A program made the translations under genes and the position numbers. From Microbacterium testaceum StLB037 (GTDB lineage Bacteria > Actinomycetota > Actinomycetes > Actinomycetales > Microbacteriaceae): a stretch of DNA of 64,000 bases. Of this stretch, positions 32,531-40,394 are shown piece by piece. The stretch spans positions 186,802 to 250,801 of the forward strand of contig NZ_FNJN01000004.1 of the NCBI RefSeq assembly GCF_900104345.1. The letters run 5' to 3'. The notes under the pieces were generated by a model. That model did no database searches, was not told the DNA's origin, and saw only the letters and a program-made list of their open reading frames with translations. Position 1 is the first letter of the stretch. Each line of letters starts with the position of its first letter.

Positions 32531-33850
32531 ATGGCCTCGCTGACCTCGGCATCCGCCCCTGCCACCGGGATGAAACGAGAGGAACGGCGCGTTCTCGCCG
32601 GCACCCTCGTAGGCACCTCGATCGAGTGGTACGACTTCTTCATCTACGCCCAGGCGGCGGGGCTCGTGCTCGCGCCGCTGTTCCTCGCGCCCCTCGCCCA
32701 GACCGACCCCGCCATCGCGCAGGTGCTGTCGTTCGCGACGATCGGCATCTCGTTCCTCTTCCGCCCGCTCGGCGCTGTCGTGGCCGGCTGGCTCGGCGAC
32801 CGCCTCGGCCGTAAGAAGATGCTCGTGCTCACCCTCATCATGATGGGTGTCTCGACGGCCCTCATCGGCGTGCTGCCCACGTACGCCGCGATCGGGGTGG
32901 CAGCCCCCGTCCTCCTCATCCTCCTGCGCGTGCTGCAGGGCTTCTCGGCCGGTGGCGAGTGGGGCGGCGCGGCGCTGCTCTCGGTCGAGCACGCCCCGGT
33001 GAACCGCCGCGGCTATTTCGGTGCGTACCCGCAGATCGGTGTGCCCGTGGGCATGATCCTCGCCACCGCGACCCTGTGGATCCTCACCTCGTCGATGTCG
33101 GCCGAGGCCTTCCTCGCGTGGGGCTGGCGCGTGCCGTTCCTGTTCTCGATCGTGCTCATCGTGGTCGGATACGTCATCCGCCGCGCGGTGGAGGAGAGCC
33201 CCGTGTTCGAAGACCTCGTGCGCCGCCGCAAGGAGTCGTCGGCTCCGCTCGGCCAGCTGTTCCGCAAGAACTGGCGCCAGGTCGCCTTGACGGCATTCGT
33301 CTTCATCGGCAACAACGCCGCGGGATACCTGCTGATCGCGTTCTTCGCGACCTACTCCGTCTCGGCGCTGGGCATGGATCGCCCGACCGTGCTGCTGGCC
33401 ACGACCCTGGCATCCTTCGGCTGGCTCGGCTTCACCCTGTGGGGCGGCCGACTCTCGGACCGTCTCGGCCGCGTGCGGACCTTCCAGCTCGGCTACCTGC
33501 TGCTGGCCGTGTGGGCCGTGCCGATGTGGTTCCTCATCGACACCGCGAACATCGTCTGGTACTTCGTCGCGCTGTTCGTGATGACGCTCGGCCTCGGCCT
33601 GTCGTACGGACCGCAGGCGGCGCTGTACGCCGAGATGTTCCCCGCGAACGTGCGGTACTCGGGCGTCTCGATCGGCTACGCGCTCGGCGCGATCATGGGC
33701 GGAGCTTTCGCCCCGATGATCGCCGAGGCGCTGCTGCGCTCGACCGGCGCCTCGTGGACCATCGGTCTGTACATCGCCGTCGCCGCGCTCATCTCGCTCG
33801 GCGCCGTCTCGCTCATCAAAGAGACGAAGGGCGTCGACCTGAGGGCGTGA
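32531..33850 (+). CDS. MHS-family MFS transporter (metabolite:proton symporter)
   Basis: A 439-residue 12-helix transporter. GTSIEWYDFFIYAQAAGLVL in helix 1 and GWLGDRLGRKKML (motif A) mark the metabolite:H+ symporter group (ShiA, KgtP, ProP relatives). RVLQGFSAGGEWGGAALL follows, with the GEWGGA signature. These take up organic acids or osmolytes. The divergent PaaI thioesterase and the convergent TetR gene suggest an aromatic or fatty acid. ATG has GGAG upstream. Confidence 0.88.
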   Translation: MASLTSASAPATGMKREERRVLAGTLVGTSIEWYDFFIYAQAAGLVLAPLFLAPLAQTDPAIAQVLSFATIGISFLFRPLGAVVAGWLGDRLGRKKMLVLTLIMMGVSTALIGVLPTYAAIGVAAPVLLILLRVLQGFSAGGEWGGAALLSVEHAPVNRRGYFGAYPQIGVPVGMILATATLWILTSSMSAEAFLAWGWRVPFLFSIVLIVVGYVIRRAVEESPVFEDLVRRRKESSAPLGQLFRKNWRQVALTAFVFIGNNAAGYLLIAFFATYSVSALGMDRPTVLLATTLASFGWLGFTLWGGRLSDRLGRVRTFQLGYLLLAVWAVPMWFLIDTANIVWYFVALFVMTLGLGLSYGPQAALYAEMFPANVRYSGVSIGYALGAIMGGAFAPMIAEALLRSTGASWTIGLYIAVAALISLGAVSLIKETKGVDLRA

Positions 33851-33862
33851 TCCCGGATGCCG

Positions 33863-33897
33863 AGAGGCGGCCCTGCGCGTGGCGCGGGGCCGCCTCT
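33863..33897. terminator. Bidirectional terminator between MHS transporter and tetR
   Basis: AGAGGCGGCCC (33863-33873) pairs with GGGCCGCCTCT (33887-33897), an 11-bp stem in the 61-base gap between convergent genes, followed by TCG on the plus strand. Confidence 0.7.
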
Positions 33898-33911
33898 TCG
33901 CGCGACGACCG

Positions 33912-34559
33912 TCAGGCGGTGCGCAGGCCGTCGAGGGCGATGCGCACGATGTCGGCGCCGAGACGATCGCCGTCGACGCCGCCGCCGGGACGGTACCACT
34001 CGACGACGGAGTTGATCATGCCGAACAGCAGGCGGGCGGCGACCGCGGCATCGACGTCGTCGCGCACGCTCCCCTCGGCCTGGGCTTCGGCGACGAGGCT
34101 CGTCACGCGATGGTCGAAGACGCGGCGACGCTCGAGCGCGGCCTGCTCGACGGCGCCGTTGCCCCGCACCCGCAGCAGGAGGGTCACCGCGGGGAGCTGC
34201 GCGACGAGCACGTCGGTCGCCCCCGTGAGCACGAAGCGCAGGCGATCGGACGCCGCGCCCTCGCGCGCGCCGGGCTCGTCGAGGACGGCCTCGAGACCGC
34301 CGAGTGCGGCCTCGAGGGCGACCGCCAGCAGCTCCTCCTTCGAAGAGAAGTGGTGGTAGAGCGCCGACTTGGTCAGCCCGAGGCGTTTGGCGAGGTCGGC
34401 GACGCTGGTGGCGTCGTACCCCTGCTCGTTGAACAACTGCACGGCCACGGCGAGCAGTCCCTCGCGGTCGTAACCCGGGCGACCCCGACGCGCGGGCGCG
34501 TCTTCCGTCGCACCCGGGGCGTCGGCGGTCTGCGGGGTCGTCACGGGATCGGCGGGCAC
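33912..34559 (-). CDS. TetR/AcrR family regulator (PaaR/KstR2-like)
   Basis: A 215-residue regulator. The helix-turn-helix reads ATSVADLAKRLGLTKSALYHHFSSKEELLAVAL after a disordered N-terminus containing RRGRPGYDREGLL. The C-terminal ligand domain is of the fatty-acyl/aryl-CoA type (LLRVRGNGAVEQAALERRR). GTG start at 34559; a second GTG five codons on is possible. It lies 12 bases after the flavin oxidoreductase on the same strand and probably controls the thioesterase/MHS pair. Confidence 0.85.
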   Translation of the reverse strand: MPADPVTTPQTADAPGATEDAPARRGRPGYDREGLLAVAVQLFNEQGYDATSVADLAKRLGLTKSALYHHFSSKEELLAVALEAALGGLEAVLDEPGAREGAASDRLRFVLTGATDVLVAQLPAVTLLLRVRGNGAVEQAALERRRVFDHRVTSLVAEAQAEGSVRDDVDAAVAARLLFGMINSVVEWYRPGGGVDGDRLGADIVRIALDGLRTA

Positions 34560-34571
34560 GGATTCAGTGTG

Positions 34572-35981
34572 TCACTCCAGCAGGGCGGGGGAGTCCGCGT
34601 GCAGCAGAGCGCGCGCCGCGTTGCCGATGACCGCACTGTAGGTGGGGTACGCGAAACGCACTCCCGCGAGCGTCGACACGTCGATGCCGGCCGCCATCGC
34701 CGTGGTCACCGACTGGATGACCTCGACGGCGTTCTCGCCCACCGCGTGCGCCCCCAGCACCAACTCGCGGCGACGGTCGGCGATGAGCATGAGGAAACCG
34801 CGCTCGCGGTCGTCGATCACCGCGCGGTCGAGGTCGGCGAAGCGGACGGTCGCCACGACGCACGAGGGGTCGCGGTCTCGCGCCTGCTCTTCGGTCAAGC
34901 CGACGCCCGCGTAGTCGGGGTCGGTGAACCCGCCCGCGGGCAGCAGGTGGTGCGGGGTGCGCCGGTTGGCGCCCAGAACGGCGTTCTCGGCCGCCGCTTC
35001 GCCCTCGAACTGCGCCGCCTGGACGAGCATGTCGCGGCCGTTCGCGTCGCCGACGGCGAGGATGTGCGGAACGATCGTCCGGAAGTAGCGATCGACCGGG
35101 ATGGCCGAGCGCTCCACCTCGACGCCGACGTTCTCGAGGCCGAGGTCCTCGACGTCAGCGGGCCACCCGGTCGCCATGATGACGACGTCGACGTCGACGC
35201 TCCGAGAAGAGCCCTCCTCGCGCCAGACCAGGGTGAGCGATCCGTCGGCGGCGCGATCGATGCGCTCGACCGTCTCGATCCCGGTCCGCACGTCGACGCC
35301 GTGCTCCGAGAGGGAGTCGGCGATCACCCGGGAGATGGCGGCGTCGGATGCCATGAGCACGCGCGGTGCGACATCGAGCAGGGTGACCTCGGAGCCGAAG
35401 GAGCGGAACACCGTCACCAGCTGAGCGCCCGTGTTGCCGGCGCCGATGACGGCGACGCGGCGGGGCAGCTCGGTCAGGGTGAGCACGTCCTCGGGGACGG
35501 TGGCGAGCTCGGCTCCGGGGATCGGCAGGCGACGGGAGTGCCCGCCCACGCAGACCAGGATCGACTCCGCACGGATGCGGCGGCCGCTGTCGAGCACGAG
35601 CGTGTGGTCGTCGGCGAAGCGCGCCCGACCCTCGTGCACCAGAGCCACCCCGGCGTGCGCGAAGCGCTCGGCCTCGCGCTTGATCGAGCGCACGGCATCC
35701 ACTCGCTCGTGCACCCTCGACACCACCGCCGACCAGTCGACGCGGGGCTCGTCCACGACGATGCCGTAGTCGTCCGCGGAGCGCGTCTCGCGCATGAGGC
35801 GCGCGGCCTTCGCGAGCACCCGCGTGGGAACGCAACCCGTGTTGACGCAGGTCCCGCCCACGCGGCCGGCTTCGAGGACGACCACGGAGGCACCGAGTTC
35901 CGCCGCTCGCAAGGCGGCGGCTGTGCCCGCGGGGCCCGCTCCGATCACGGCGATGTCGTAGCTGTCGGCGTCGTGGCTCAC
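34572..35981 (-). CDS. FAD-dependent disulfide oxidoreductase-like protein
   Basis: A 469-residue class I pyridine nucleotide-disulfide reductase homologue: GAGPAGTAAALRAAE for FAD, redox pair Cys45/Cys50 in GGTCVNTGCVP, NAD(P) motif VIGAGNTGAQLV and a second FAD segment ILAVGDANG. At the C-terminus, where lipoamide dehydrogenases have HxHPT with the catalytic His, this one reads FAYPTYSAV, so the proton-relay His is missing. It may reduce something other than lipoamide or glutathione, or act as a quinone reductase/STH-like enzyme. Same-strand neighbour of tetR. Confidence 0.83.
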   Translation of the reverse strand: MSHDADSYDIAVIGAGPAGTAAALRAAELGASVVVLEAGRVGGTCVNTGCVPTRVLAKAARLMRETRSADDYGIVVDEPRVDWSAVVSRVHERVDAVRSIKREAERFAHAGVALVHEGRARFADDHTLVLDSGRRIRAESILVCVGGHSRRLPIPGAELATVPEDVLTLTELPRRVAVIGAGNTGAQLVTVFRSFGSEVTLLDVAPRVLMASDAAISRVIADSLSEHGVDVRTGIETVERIDRAADGSLTLVWREEGSSRSVDVDVVIMATGWPADVEDLGLENVGVEVERSAIPVDRYFRTIVPHILAVGDANGRDMLVQAAQFEGEAAAENAVLGANRRTPHHLLPAGGFTDPDYAGVGLTEEQARDRDPSCVVATVRFADLDRAVIDDRERGFLMLIADRRRELVLGAHAVGENAVEVIQSVTTAMAAGIDVSTLAGVRFAYPTYSAVIGNAARALLHADSPALLE

Positions 35982-36055
35982 GGCGGTCCTCCCGGGGATC
36001 GAGGACCTCAGTCAATCCCGTCGCGAAGGTCGAGCCGTGGGGCTTGCGTCGCCGC

Positions 36056-36349
36056 TCAGAACCCCTCGTAGATCTGGGTCGCCGTCAGGCCCGTTCCCCC
36101 GAGTGCGTGGACGCCGGGGGCGGGGTGCAGCTCGAAGCTCTCTCCGTCGTGGAGGAGGACGGCGGTGTAGTCGCCCCGCGTGTCGAGCTTGAGCTCGAAT
36201 CGCCCCGTGTCGATGAGGCGGAGGGTGACCACCGCCCCGCTGCGCGCCACGAAACTGACCTCTTTCTCGCGCGCGTTCGGGAGGGGGATGACCGGCTCGT
36301 CCGCCGCGGGCGTCGGCGAAGCGGGGGGAGTCTGTGCGTCGGCGTCCAT
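36056..36349 (-). CDS. Hypothetical protein (97 aa)
   Basis: A disordered Pro/Ala-rich N-terminal third (PPASPTPAADEPVIPLPN) is followed by a compact beta-rich domain (VSFVARSGAVVTLRLIDTG, RFELKLDTRGDYTAVLLHDG). No family recognised; the alternating strands suggest a small beta-barrel. It is 74 bases upstream of the flavin oxidoreductase on the same strand. Function unknown. Confidence 0.6.
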   Translation of the reverse strand: MDADAQTPPASPTPAADEPVIPLPNAREKEVSFVARSGAVVTLRLIDTGRFELKLDTRGDYTAVLLHDGESFELHPAPGVHALGGTGLTATQIYEGF

Positions 36350-36405
36350 CCGGCGAGTCTGTCATGCGCAGGGACCCGGGTGCCGTCGCACCCGGATCCC
36401 GGGTG

Positions 36406-37248
36406 TCAGCGCGCGTCGCGCCAGGAGTGCTGCGGGTCGAATCCGAGCAGGCGGCGGGCCTTGTCGATCGACAGCAGCGTGGTGTTCTCACCCAGGTCGC
36501 CGTGCGTGGCGACCCCGGGGAACACCTCGGCGACCAGCTCGGCGTTGGGGCGCGTCATGACCGTGTCGGCCGCCGCAATGATGAAGGTGTCGAAGCCCGC
36601 GGGCGCTGTCTCGAGGGCGCGTTCCACGGCCTGCGCACCATCACGCGCATCGATGTAGCCCCACAGGTTCCACTTGCGGGTGCGGGCGTCGTCGTCGAAG
36701 GGGAACTCCGCGTAGTCCTCGGGGACCATCACGTTCGAGAACCGCAGCGCGGTGATCGACAGCTCGGGGTTCCAGCGCACGAGCTCCACCGCCAGGCGCT
36801 CTTCGAGCGTCTTCACGAGCGAGTAGACCGACTCGGGTCGCGGTGCGTACTCCTCGTCGACCGGGATGTACGGGGGCGGCACGTCGAAAGGAAGACCGAG
36901 GACGGTCTCGCTCGACGCGTAGACGATCTTCTGGATGCCGAGACGTGTCGCCGCCCAGAAGACGTTGAAGGTGCTCGCCATGTTGTTGTGGAAGGTCGCG
37001 ATGTCGGAGCGGATGCCGGGTGCCGGGATCGCCGCGAGATGCACGAGGGCCTCGAAACCGTCGTGCTGGTCGTTCACGGCGGTGAGGGCGTCGATGACCT
37101 GGCCGTAGTCGGTGAGGTCGACCTGGACGAAGCCCGGGCCGCGTTCTCCGCGGACGTCGAGCCCGATGACGTCGTGGCCGGCGGCACGCAGCTCGCGGGC
37201 GACGACCGAGCCGAGCTTTCCGGACGAACCGGTGAGGGCGATGCGCAT
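36406..37248 (-). CDS. NAD(P)-dependent epimerase/dehydratase family oxidoreductase
   Basis: A 280-residue extended SDR: Rossmann motif LTGSSGKLGSVVARELRAAGH, LVHLAAIPAPG, and catalytic Tyr-Lys in SVYSLVKTLEE, with the Ser in VYASSETV. The overall pattern recalls uronate dehydrogenases and UDP-sugar epimerases. ATG 37248 with AAGGAC upstream is preferred to in-frame codons further up, which would cross the terminator of the Asp23 gene. Substrate unknown. Confidence 0.85.
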   Translation of the reverse strand: MRIALTGSSGKLGSVVARELRAAGHDVIGLDVRGERGPGFVQVDLTDYGQVIDALTAVNDQHDGFEALVHLAAIPAPGIRSDIATFHNNMASTFNVFWAATRLGIQKIVYASSETVLGLPFDVPPPYIPVDEEYAPRPESVYSLVKTLEERLAVELVRWNPELSITALRFSNVMVPEDYAEFPFDDDARTRKWNLWGYIDARDGAQAVERALETAPAGFDTFIIAAADTVMTRPNAELVAEVFPGVATHGDLGENTTLLSIDKARRLLGFDPQHSWRDAR

Positions 37249-37336
37249 GAGTGTCCTTCTGGATCGGGGATGAGCCGACAATAGCGGCGGCCTCCGACAT
37301 CCATCGAGCGGGTTGACGACCCGCGACGACGACGAA

Positions 37337-37363
37337 GGCCCGCGGGAGCATGTCCCGCGGGCC
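37337..37363 (-). terminator. Terminator after the Asp23/Gls24 gene
   Basis: GGCCCGCGGGA (37337-37347) pairs with TCCCGCGGGCC (37353-37363) around GCATG. It lies ten bases past the minus-strand stop at 37373. Confidence 0.75.
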
Positions 37364-37372
37364 GGGGCGACG

Positions 37373-37786
37373 TCAGTGGACGCGCGCCTCTTCGTCGTCG
37401 TCGTCATCGCCCGGGATGAAGACGTCGACGACGGTCACGTTGATCTCGACGGCCTTCATGCCGACGATCTCGGTGATGGCCTTCTCCACGGCCGAGCGCA
37501 CGTTCGCCGCGACCTTCTGGATCCGCTCGGGGTACTCCACCTGGATCGCGATGTCGGCGGCGACCTCGGTCTCGCCGACCTCGACGCTCACGCCCTGCGC
37601 GTAGTCCTTCGCCCCGACGGCCTGGCGGATGTTGCCGATGACGCGGGCTGCTCCGCCGCCGAGGGCGTGGACACCGGGAACCTCGGCCGCGGCGATGCCG
37701 GCGACCTTGGCCACGACGGCGTCGACGATGACGGTCTTGCCGGCGTCGGTACGGGTCGCGGTGGGGAGGGAGGAGTTCTGTGCCAT
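37373..37786 (-). CDS. Asp23/Gls24 family envelope stress protein
   Basis: A 137-residue protein. GKTVIVDAVVAKVAGIAAAEVPGVHALGGG is the start of the Asp23 domain, then ADIAIQVEYPERIQKVAANVRSAVEKAITEIVGMKAVEINVTVVDV in overlapping strands and helices, with an acidic tail DDDDDEE. Such proteins form membrane-associated assemblies under alkaline or cell-wall stress. ATG 37786 has AAGGACC upstream. It is divergent from an ECF sigma operon that carries two more Asp23-like genes. Confidence 0.88.
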   Translation of the reverse strand: MAQNSSLPTATRTDAGKTVIVDAVVAKVAGIAAAEVPGVHALGGGAARVIGNIRQAVGAKDYAQGVSVEVGETEVAADIAIQVEYPERIQKVAANVRSAVEKAITEIVGMKAVEINVTVVDVFIPGDDDDDEEARVH

Positions 37787-37907
37787 GAGGAAGGTCCTTT
37801 CGTCAAGATCCCGGAGCGTTCCGACCCCGAGGTGTTTCGCTATGTGGACGAGCCCGGTTCGTGAAACGTCACGATTCGAGCCTGAGTGATTGCTGACAGG
37901 AACCTCG

Positions 37908-38450
37908 ATGCCCTCTTTGACCTCCGCCACCGACGCTTTCCTCGCGTCGCGCGCGGCCGACGGCGACCAGCTCGCCTTCGGGGTGCTGGTGCGTCGGCAT
38001 GCGCCGTTCCTCGTCGCGTTCGCGACCAGGCTCACGGGCTCGCGCGCCGACGCCGACGATTGCGTGCAGGAGGCCCTCATCACGGCGTGGCGGCGTCTTC
38101 CGGATCTCACCGATCCCGAGAAGGTGCGAAGCTGGCTGACGACCATCGTGTCGCGCAAGGCCACCGACCGCTTGCGTTCGCGCAAGATCTCCGAAGAGAT
38201 CGACGAGGAGATGGTCTCGGGTCGCGATGACCCGGAGCGCGCGGTTGTGGCATCTTCTCAGATGGACGCGCTCAAGAAGATCCTGGGCGAGTTGCCCGAG
38301 GACCTCCGAGTGGTGTGGGTGCTGCGCGAGGTCGGTGGGCACAGCTACGACGAGATCGCCGTCGAAGTGGGCGAGTCCGCCGCCACCGTGCGCGGGCGCC
38401 TCGCGCGAGCGAGGAAAACGGTTCTGGAACGCATGGAGGAGTGGAGGTGA
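37908..38450 (+). CDS. ECF RNA polymerase sigma factor of the Asp23 module
   Basis: A 180-residue sigma factor with region 2 (RRHAPFLVAFATRLTGSRADADDCVQEALITAWRRLPD) and region 4 (LPEDLRVVWVLREVGGHSYDEIAVEVGESAATVRGRLARAR) seen in sections. ATG 37908 follows ACAGGA; an earlier TTG is rejected. It is immediately followed by a protein combining an anti-sigma-like segment with an Asp23 domain, and it faces the asp23 gene, suggesting that it drives the envelope-stress module. Confidence 0.9.
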   Translation: MPSLTSATDAFLASRAADGDQLAFGVLVRRHAPFLVAFATRLTGSRADADDCVQEALITAWRRLPDLTDPEKVRSWLTTIVSRKATDRLRSRKISEEIDEEMVSGRDDPERAVVASSQMDALKKILGELPEDLRVVWVLREVGGHSYDEIAVEVGESAATVRGRLARARKTVLERMEEWR

Positions 38451-38455
38451 CCCCA

Positions 38456-39028
38456 ATGAGCGAGACCAACGACGACATCGGCGGGTCGGGATACTCCCTC
38501 GAAGACCTCTCCGCGTACCTCGATCGCGGACGCATCCCCCGTATCCCGGCGATCGAGCGCAGCGCCGAGTGTCAGGCGATTCTGGCGTCGATGGAGCGGA
38601 TGGGACGGCTCTCCCGCGAGATCGTGGAGGAGCAGGCGGCCGAGCCGATCTCGGAGTCCTGGTACGACAACATCATGCGCGAGGTCATGCGCGAGTTCCG
38701 AGCCGGCCGCGACATCCCCCTCGCGCGCACCGACGACGGGACCGAGCTGGTCGTCACCGAGGGCGCGCTGTACGAGCTGATCCGCACGGTCGGGGACGGC
38801 ATCGAGGGGCTGATGGTGGGGCGAGTGCGCCTCGACCAGCCCGAACCCGATGCTCCCCTCGATGTGCGGGTCACCGTCAGCGTGCGATTCGGACGCGCGA
38901 TGAACACGGCGGTCGACGAGATGCGCGACGGCATCCGCTCGGCCATCGAACGACACGGCGACCTTCGGGTCGGACGAGTGGACGTCACCGTCGGTGACGT
39001 GCACCTCGACGAGGGGGAAGACCGATGA
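38456..39028 (+). CDS. Anti-sigma-like/Asp23 two-part protein
   Basis: A 190-residue protein. The N-terminal ~50 residues (YSLEDLSAYLDRGRIPRI, SAECQAILASMERM) follow the pattern of anti-sigma N-terminal helices with a single Cys but lack the zinc HxxxCxxC set. The C-terminal half (DVRVTVSVRFGRAMNTAVDEMRD and VGRVDVTVGDVHL) is Asp23-like. GGAGG lies before ATG 38456; GTG 38447, which overlaps the sigma stop, is an in-frame alternative. Direct restraint of the sigma factor is inferred. ATGA overlap with the next gene. Confidence 0.7.
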   Translation: MSETNDDIGGSGYSLEDLSAYLDRGRIPRIPAIERSAECQAILASMERMGRLSREIVEEQAAEPISESWYDNIMREVMREFRAGRDIPLARTDDGTELVVTEGALYELIRTVGDGIEGLMVGRVRLDQPEPDAPLDVRVTVSVRFGRAMNTAVDEMRDGIRSAIERHGDLRVGRVDVTVGDVHLDEGEDR

Positions 39029-39345
39029 CGACCATCTCCGCAGCGGAGCTCGCCCCGCGCATCGATCTCGCCGTGACCGCCGTCGAGGGCGTGCGGGAAT
39101 GCTATTCGGCCCGCCCCGTCGTGGCCCGTGCGATCGAGCACGTGGCCGACGTTGAGGGCTCACTCGCCGAGGTCGAAGAGGCCGGCGGCGCGCGCGCCAT
39201 CACCGTCTGCATCGGCGTGTCCGCCGACGACGATGCGGCCCTCGTGGCCGCCGCCGTCGCGACGGCGGCGCGGGGCGCGGGTGACGACGAGGTCCCGTCC
39301 TCGGTCCGCGTCCGCGTGGCGCGACTGGTCGCACCCCGCTCCTGA
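39025..39345 (+). CDS. Small Asp23-like protein of the sigma module
   Basis: A 106-residue protein whose order of strands (ELAPRIDLAVTAVEGVREC, ITVCIGVSADDDAALVAAAVATAARG, VRVRVARLV) matches a shortened Asp23/Gls24 fold. It has two Cys residues and no membrane segment. Its ATG overlaps the TGA of the preceding gene, making a three-gene operon: sigma, anti-sigma/Asp23, small Asp23-like. Function inferred only from context. Confidence 0.65.
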   Translation: MTTISAAELAPRIDLAVTAVEGVRECYSARPVVARAIEHVADVEGSLAEVEEAGGARAITVCIGVSADDDAALVAAAVATAARGAGDDEVPSSVRVRVARLVAPRS

Positions 39346-39417
39346 GGCGTCTCTCGGCCGAGGGGGCGGCGAACCGGCTTACGCTGGAAGCACCGCCCAC
39401 TCGTCCCCGGAGGCCGA

Positions 39418-40266
39418 ATGTCCACGCCGCCCGTCATCGCCGTCACCGGATCCACCGGAGCTGTGGGGGGTCGGGTCGCACGAGACCTCGCCGCCCGTGG
39501 CATCCCGCAGCGTCTCGTCGTGCGCGACGCGTCCCGTGCGCCGTCGCTCGAGGGAGCCGAGGTGCACGTCGCGCGCTATTCCGACGCGGATGCCGCCCGC
39601 ACGGCCCTGCGGGGAGTCGACACGTTGTTCATGGTGTCGGCGTCGGAGACCGCCGATCGCGTCGAGCACCACCGCACCTTCGTCGAGGCCGCCGCGGAGG
39701 CGGGCGTGCGCTCGATCGTCTACACCTCGTTCTTCGCCGCCGCCCCGGACGCGGTCTTCACCCTGGGGCGCGACCACGCCGCCACCGAGGAGATCATCCG
39801 CGGATCGGGAATGCGCTGGACGTTCCTGCGCGACAACTTCTACATGGACATGATGGAGCTCTTCGCCGGTGACGACGGCGTGATCCGTGGTCCCGCGGGC
39901 GACGGGCGCTGCTCGCTCGTCTCACGCGCCGATGTCGCCGCCACAGCCGTCGCGGTTCTGCTCGATCCGGCCGCGCACGCCGACGTGACGTACGACCTGA
40001 CGGGGCCCGAGGCGTTGACCATGACCGAGGTCGCCGAGAAGATCTCGGCGGTCCGCGGCCACCGGGTGCGCTTCGTCGACGAGACGGTCGACGAGGCGTA
40101 CGCCTCGCGGGCCGCTTACGGCGCCCCGCGCTGGCAGGTCGACGCGTGGGTGAGCACCTACACGTCGATCGCGAGCGGCGACCAAGCCGCCGTCTCGGGC
40201 GATGTCGAACGCGTCACCGGCCGCCCCGCCCAGAGTTTCGAGGAGTTTCTCGGCGCCGTGTCGTGA
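39418..40266 (+). CDS. NmrA-like NAD(P)-binding protein (SDR a5 type)
   Basis: A 282-residue atypical SDR with VTGSTGAVGGRVARDLAARG (GxxGxxG) and strands TLFMVSASETADRVEHH and SIVYTSFFAAAPD, typical of NmrA/YtfG quinone-reductase-like proteins that use NAD(P)H or sense its redox state. The active-site Tyr-x-x-x-Lys is not obvious. ATG has CGGAGG upstream. Its end is close to the promoter of the cysteine leader. Confidence 0.83.
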   Translation: MSTPPVIAVTGSTGAVGGRVARDLAARGIPQRLVVRDASRAPSLEGAEVHVARYSDADAARTALRGVDTLFMVSASETADRVEHHRTFVEAAAEAGVRSIVYTSFFAAAPDAVFTLGRDHAATEEIIRGSGMRWTFLRDNFYMDMMELFAGDDGVIRGPAGDGRCSLVSRADVAATAVAVLLDPAAHADVTYDLTGPEALTMTEVAEKISAVRGHRVRFVDETVDEAYASRAAYGAPRWQVDAWVSTYTSIASGDQAAVSGDVERVTGRPAQSFEEFLGAVS

Positions 40267-40281
40267 CGCCAGCTCCTCGGG

Positions 40282-40287
40282 TATGCT
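40282..40287 (+). promoter_or_regulatory. Predicted minus-10 of the cysteine leader transcript
   Basis: TATGCT, six bases before the leader GTG at 40294, which places the transcription start on or beside the start codon. No strong minus-35 was seen. Confidence 0.5.
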
Positions 40288-40293
40288 GACGGC

Positions 40294-40320
40294 GTGCTGA
40301 CCTGTCGCTGTTGTCGCTGA
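40294..40320 (+). CDS. Cysteine-rich leader peptide (MLTCRCCR), putative attenuator
   Basis: GTG 40294 opens an eight-residue frame with three Cys codons among five (TGT CGC TGT TGT CGC), stopping at TGA 40318-40320. It lies 74 bases upstream of the beta-synthase gene. Short Cys-cluster ORFs before sulfur genes act in some actinobacteria as cysteine-sensing leaders: ribosomes pause on Cys codons when charged tRNA-Cys is scarce. The minus-10 spacing implies a leaderless start. A GC hairpin follows at 40357-40373. Confidence 0.65.
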   Translation: MLTCRCCR

Positions 40321-40356
40321 ACGCCCCCGCGTTCTCTTTCGACGACCCCGTCAGCC

Positions 40357-40373
40357 GCGCCCGCCCCGGGCGC
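40357..40373 (+). promoter_or_regulatory. Hairpin between cysteine leader and beta-synthase start
   Basis: GCGCCC (40357-40362) and GGGCGC (40368-40373) with a five-base loop, ten bases before the AGGA ribosome site of the downstream gene. It could mask initiation or cause pausing as part of leader control. Confidence 0.4.
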
Positions 40374-40394
40374 ACCAACCTCCAGGACTTCATC

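Noticed and set aside
40283..40300. ATG 40283 as the cysteine leader start (MLTAC)
   Set aside because: The ATG overlaps the TATGCT minus-10, so it would not be on the transcript; the GTG 40294 frame has the Cys run.
40311..40394. TTG 40311 as the start of cystathionine beta-synthase
   Set aside because: It lies inside the leader ORF. GTG 40395 has a ribosome site and matches where family proteins begin.
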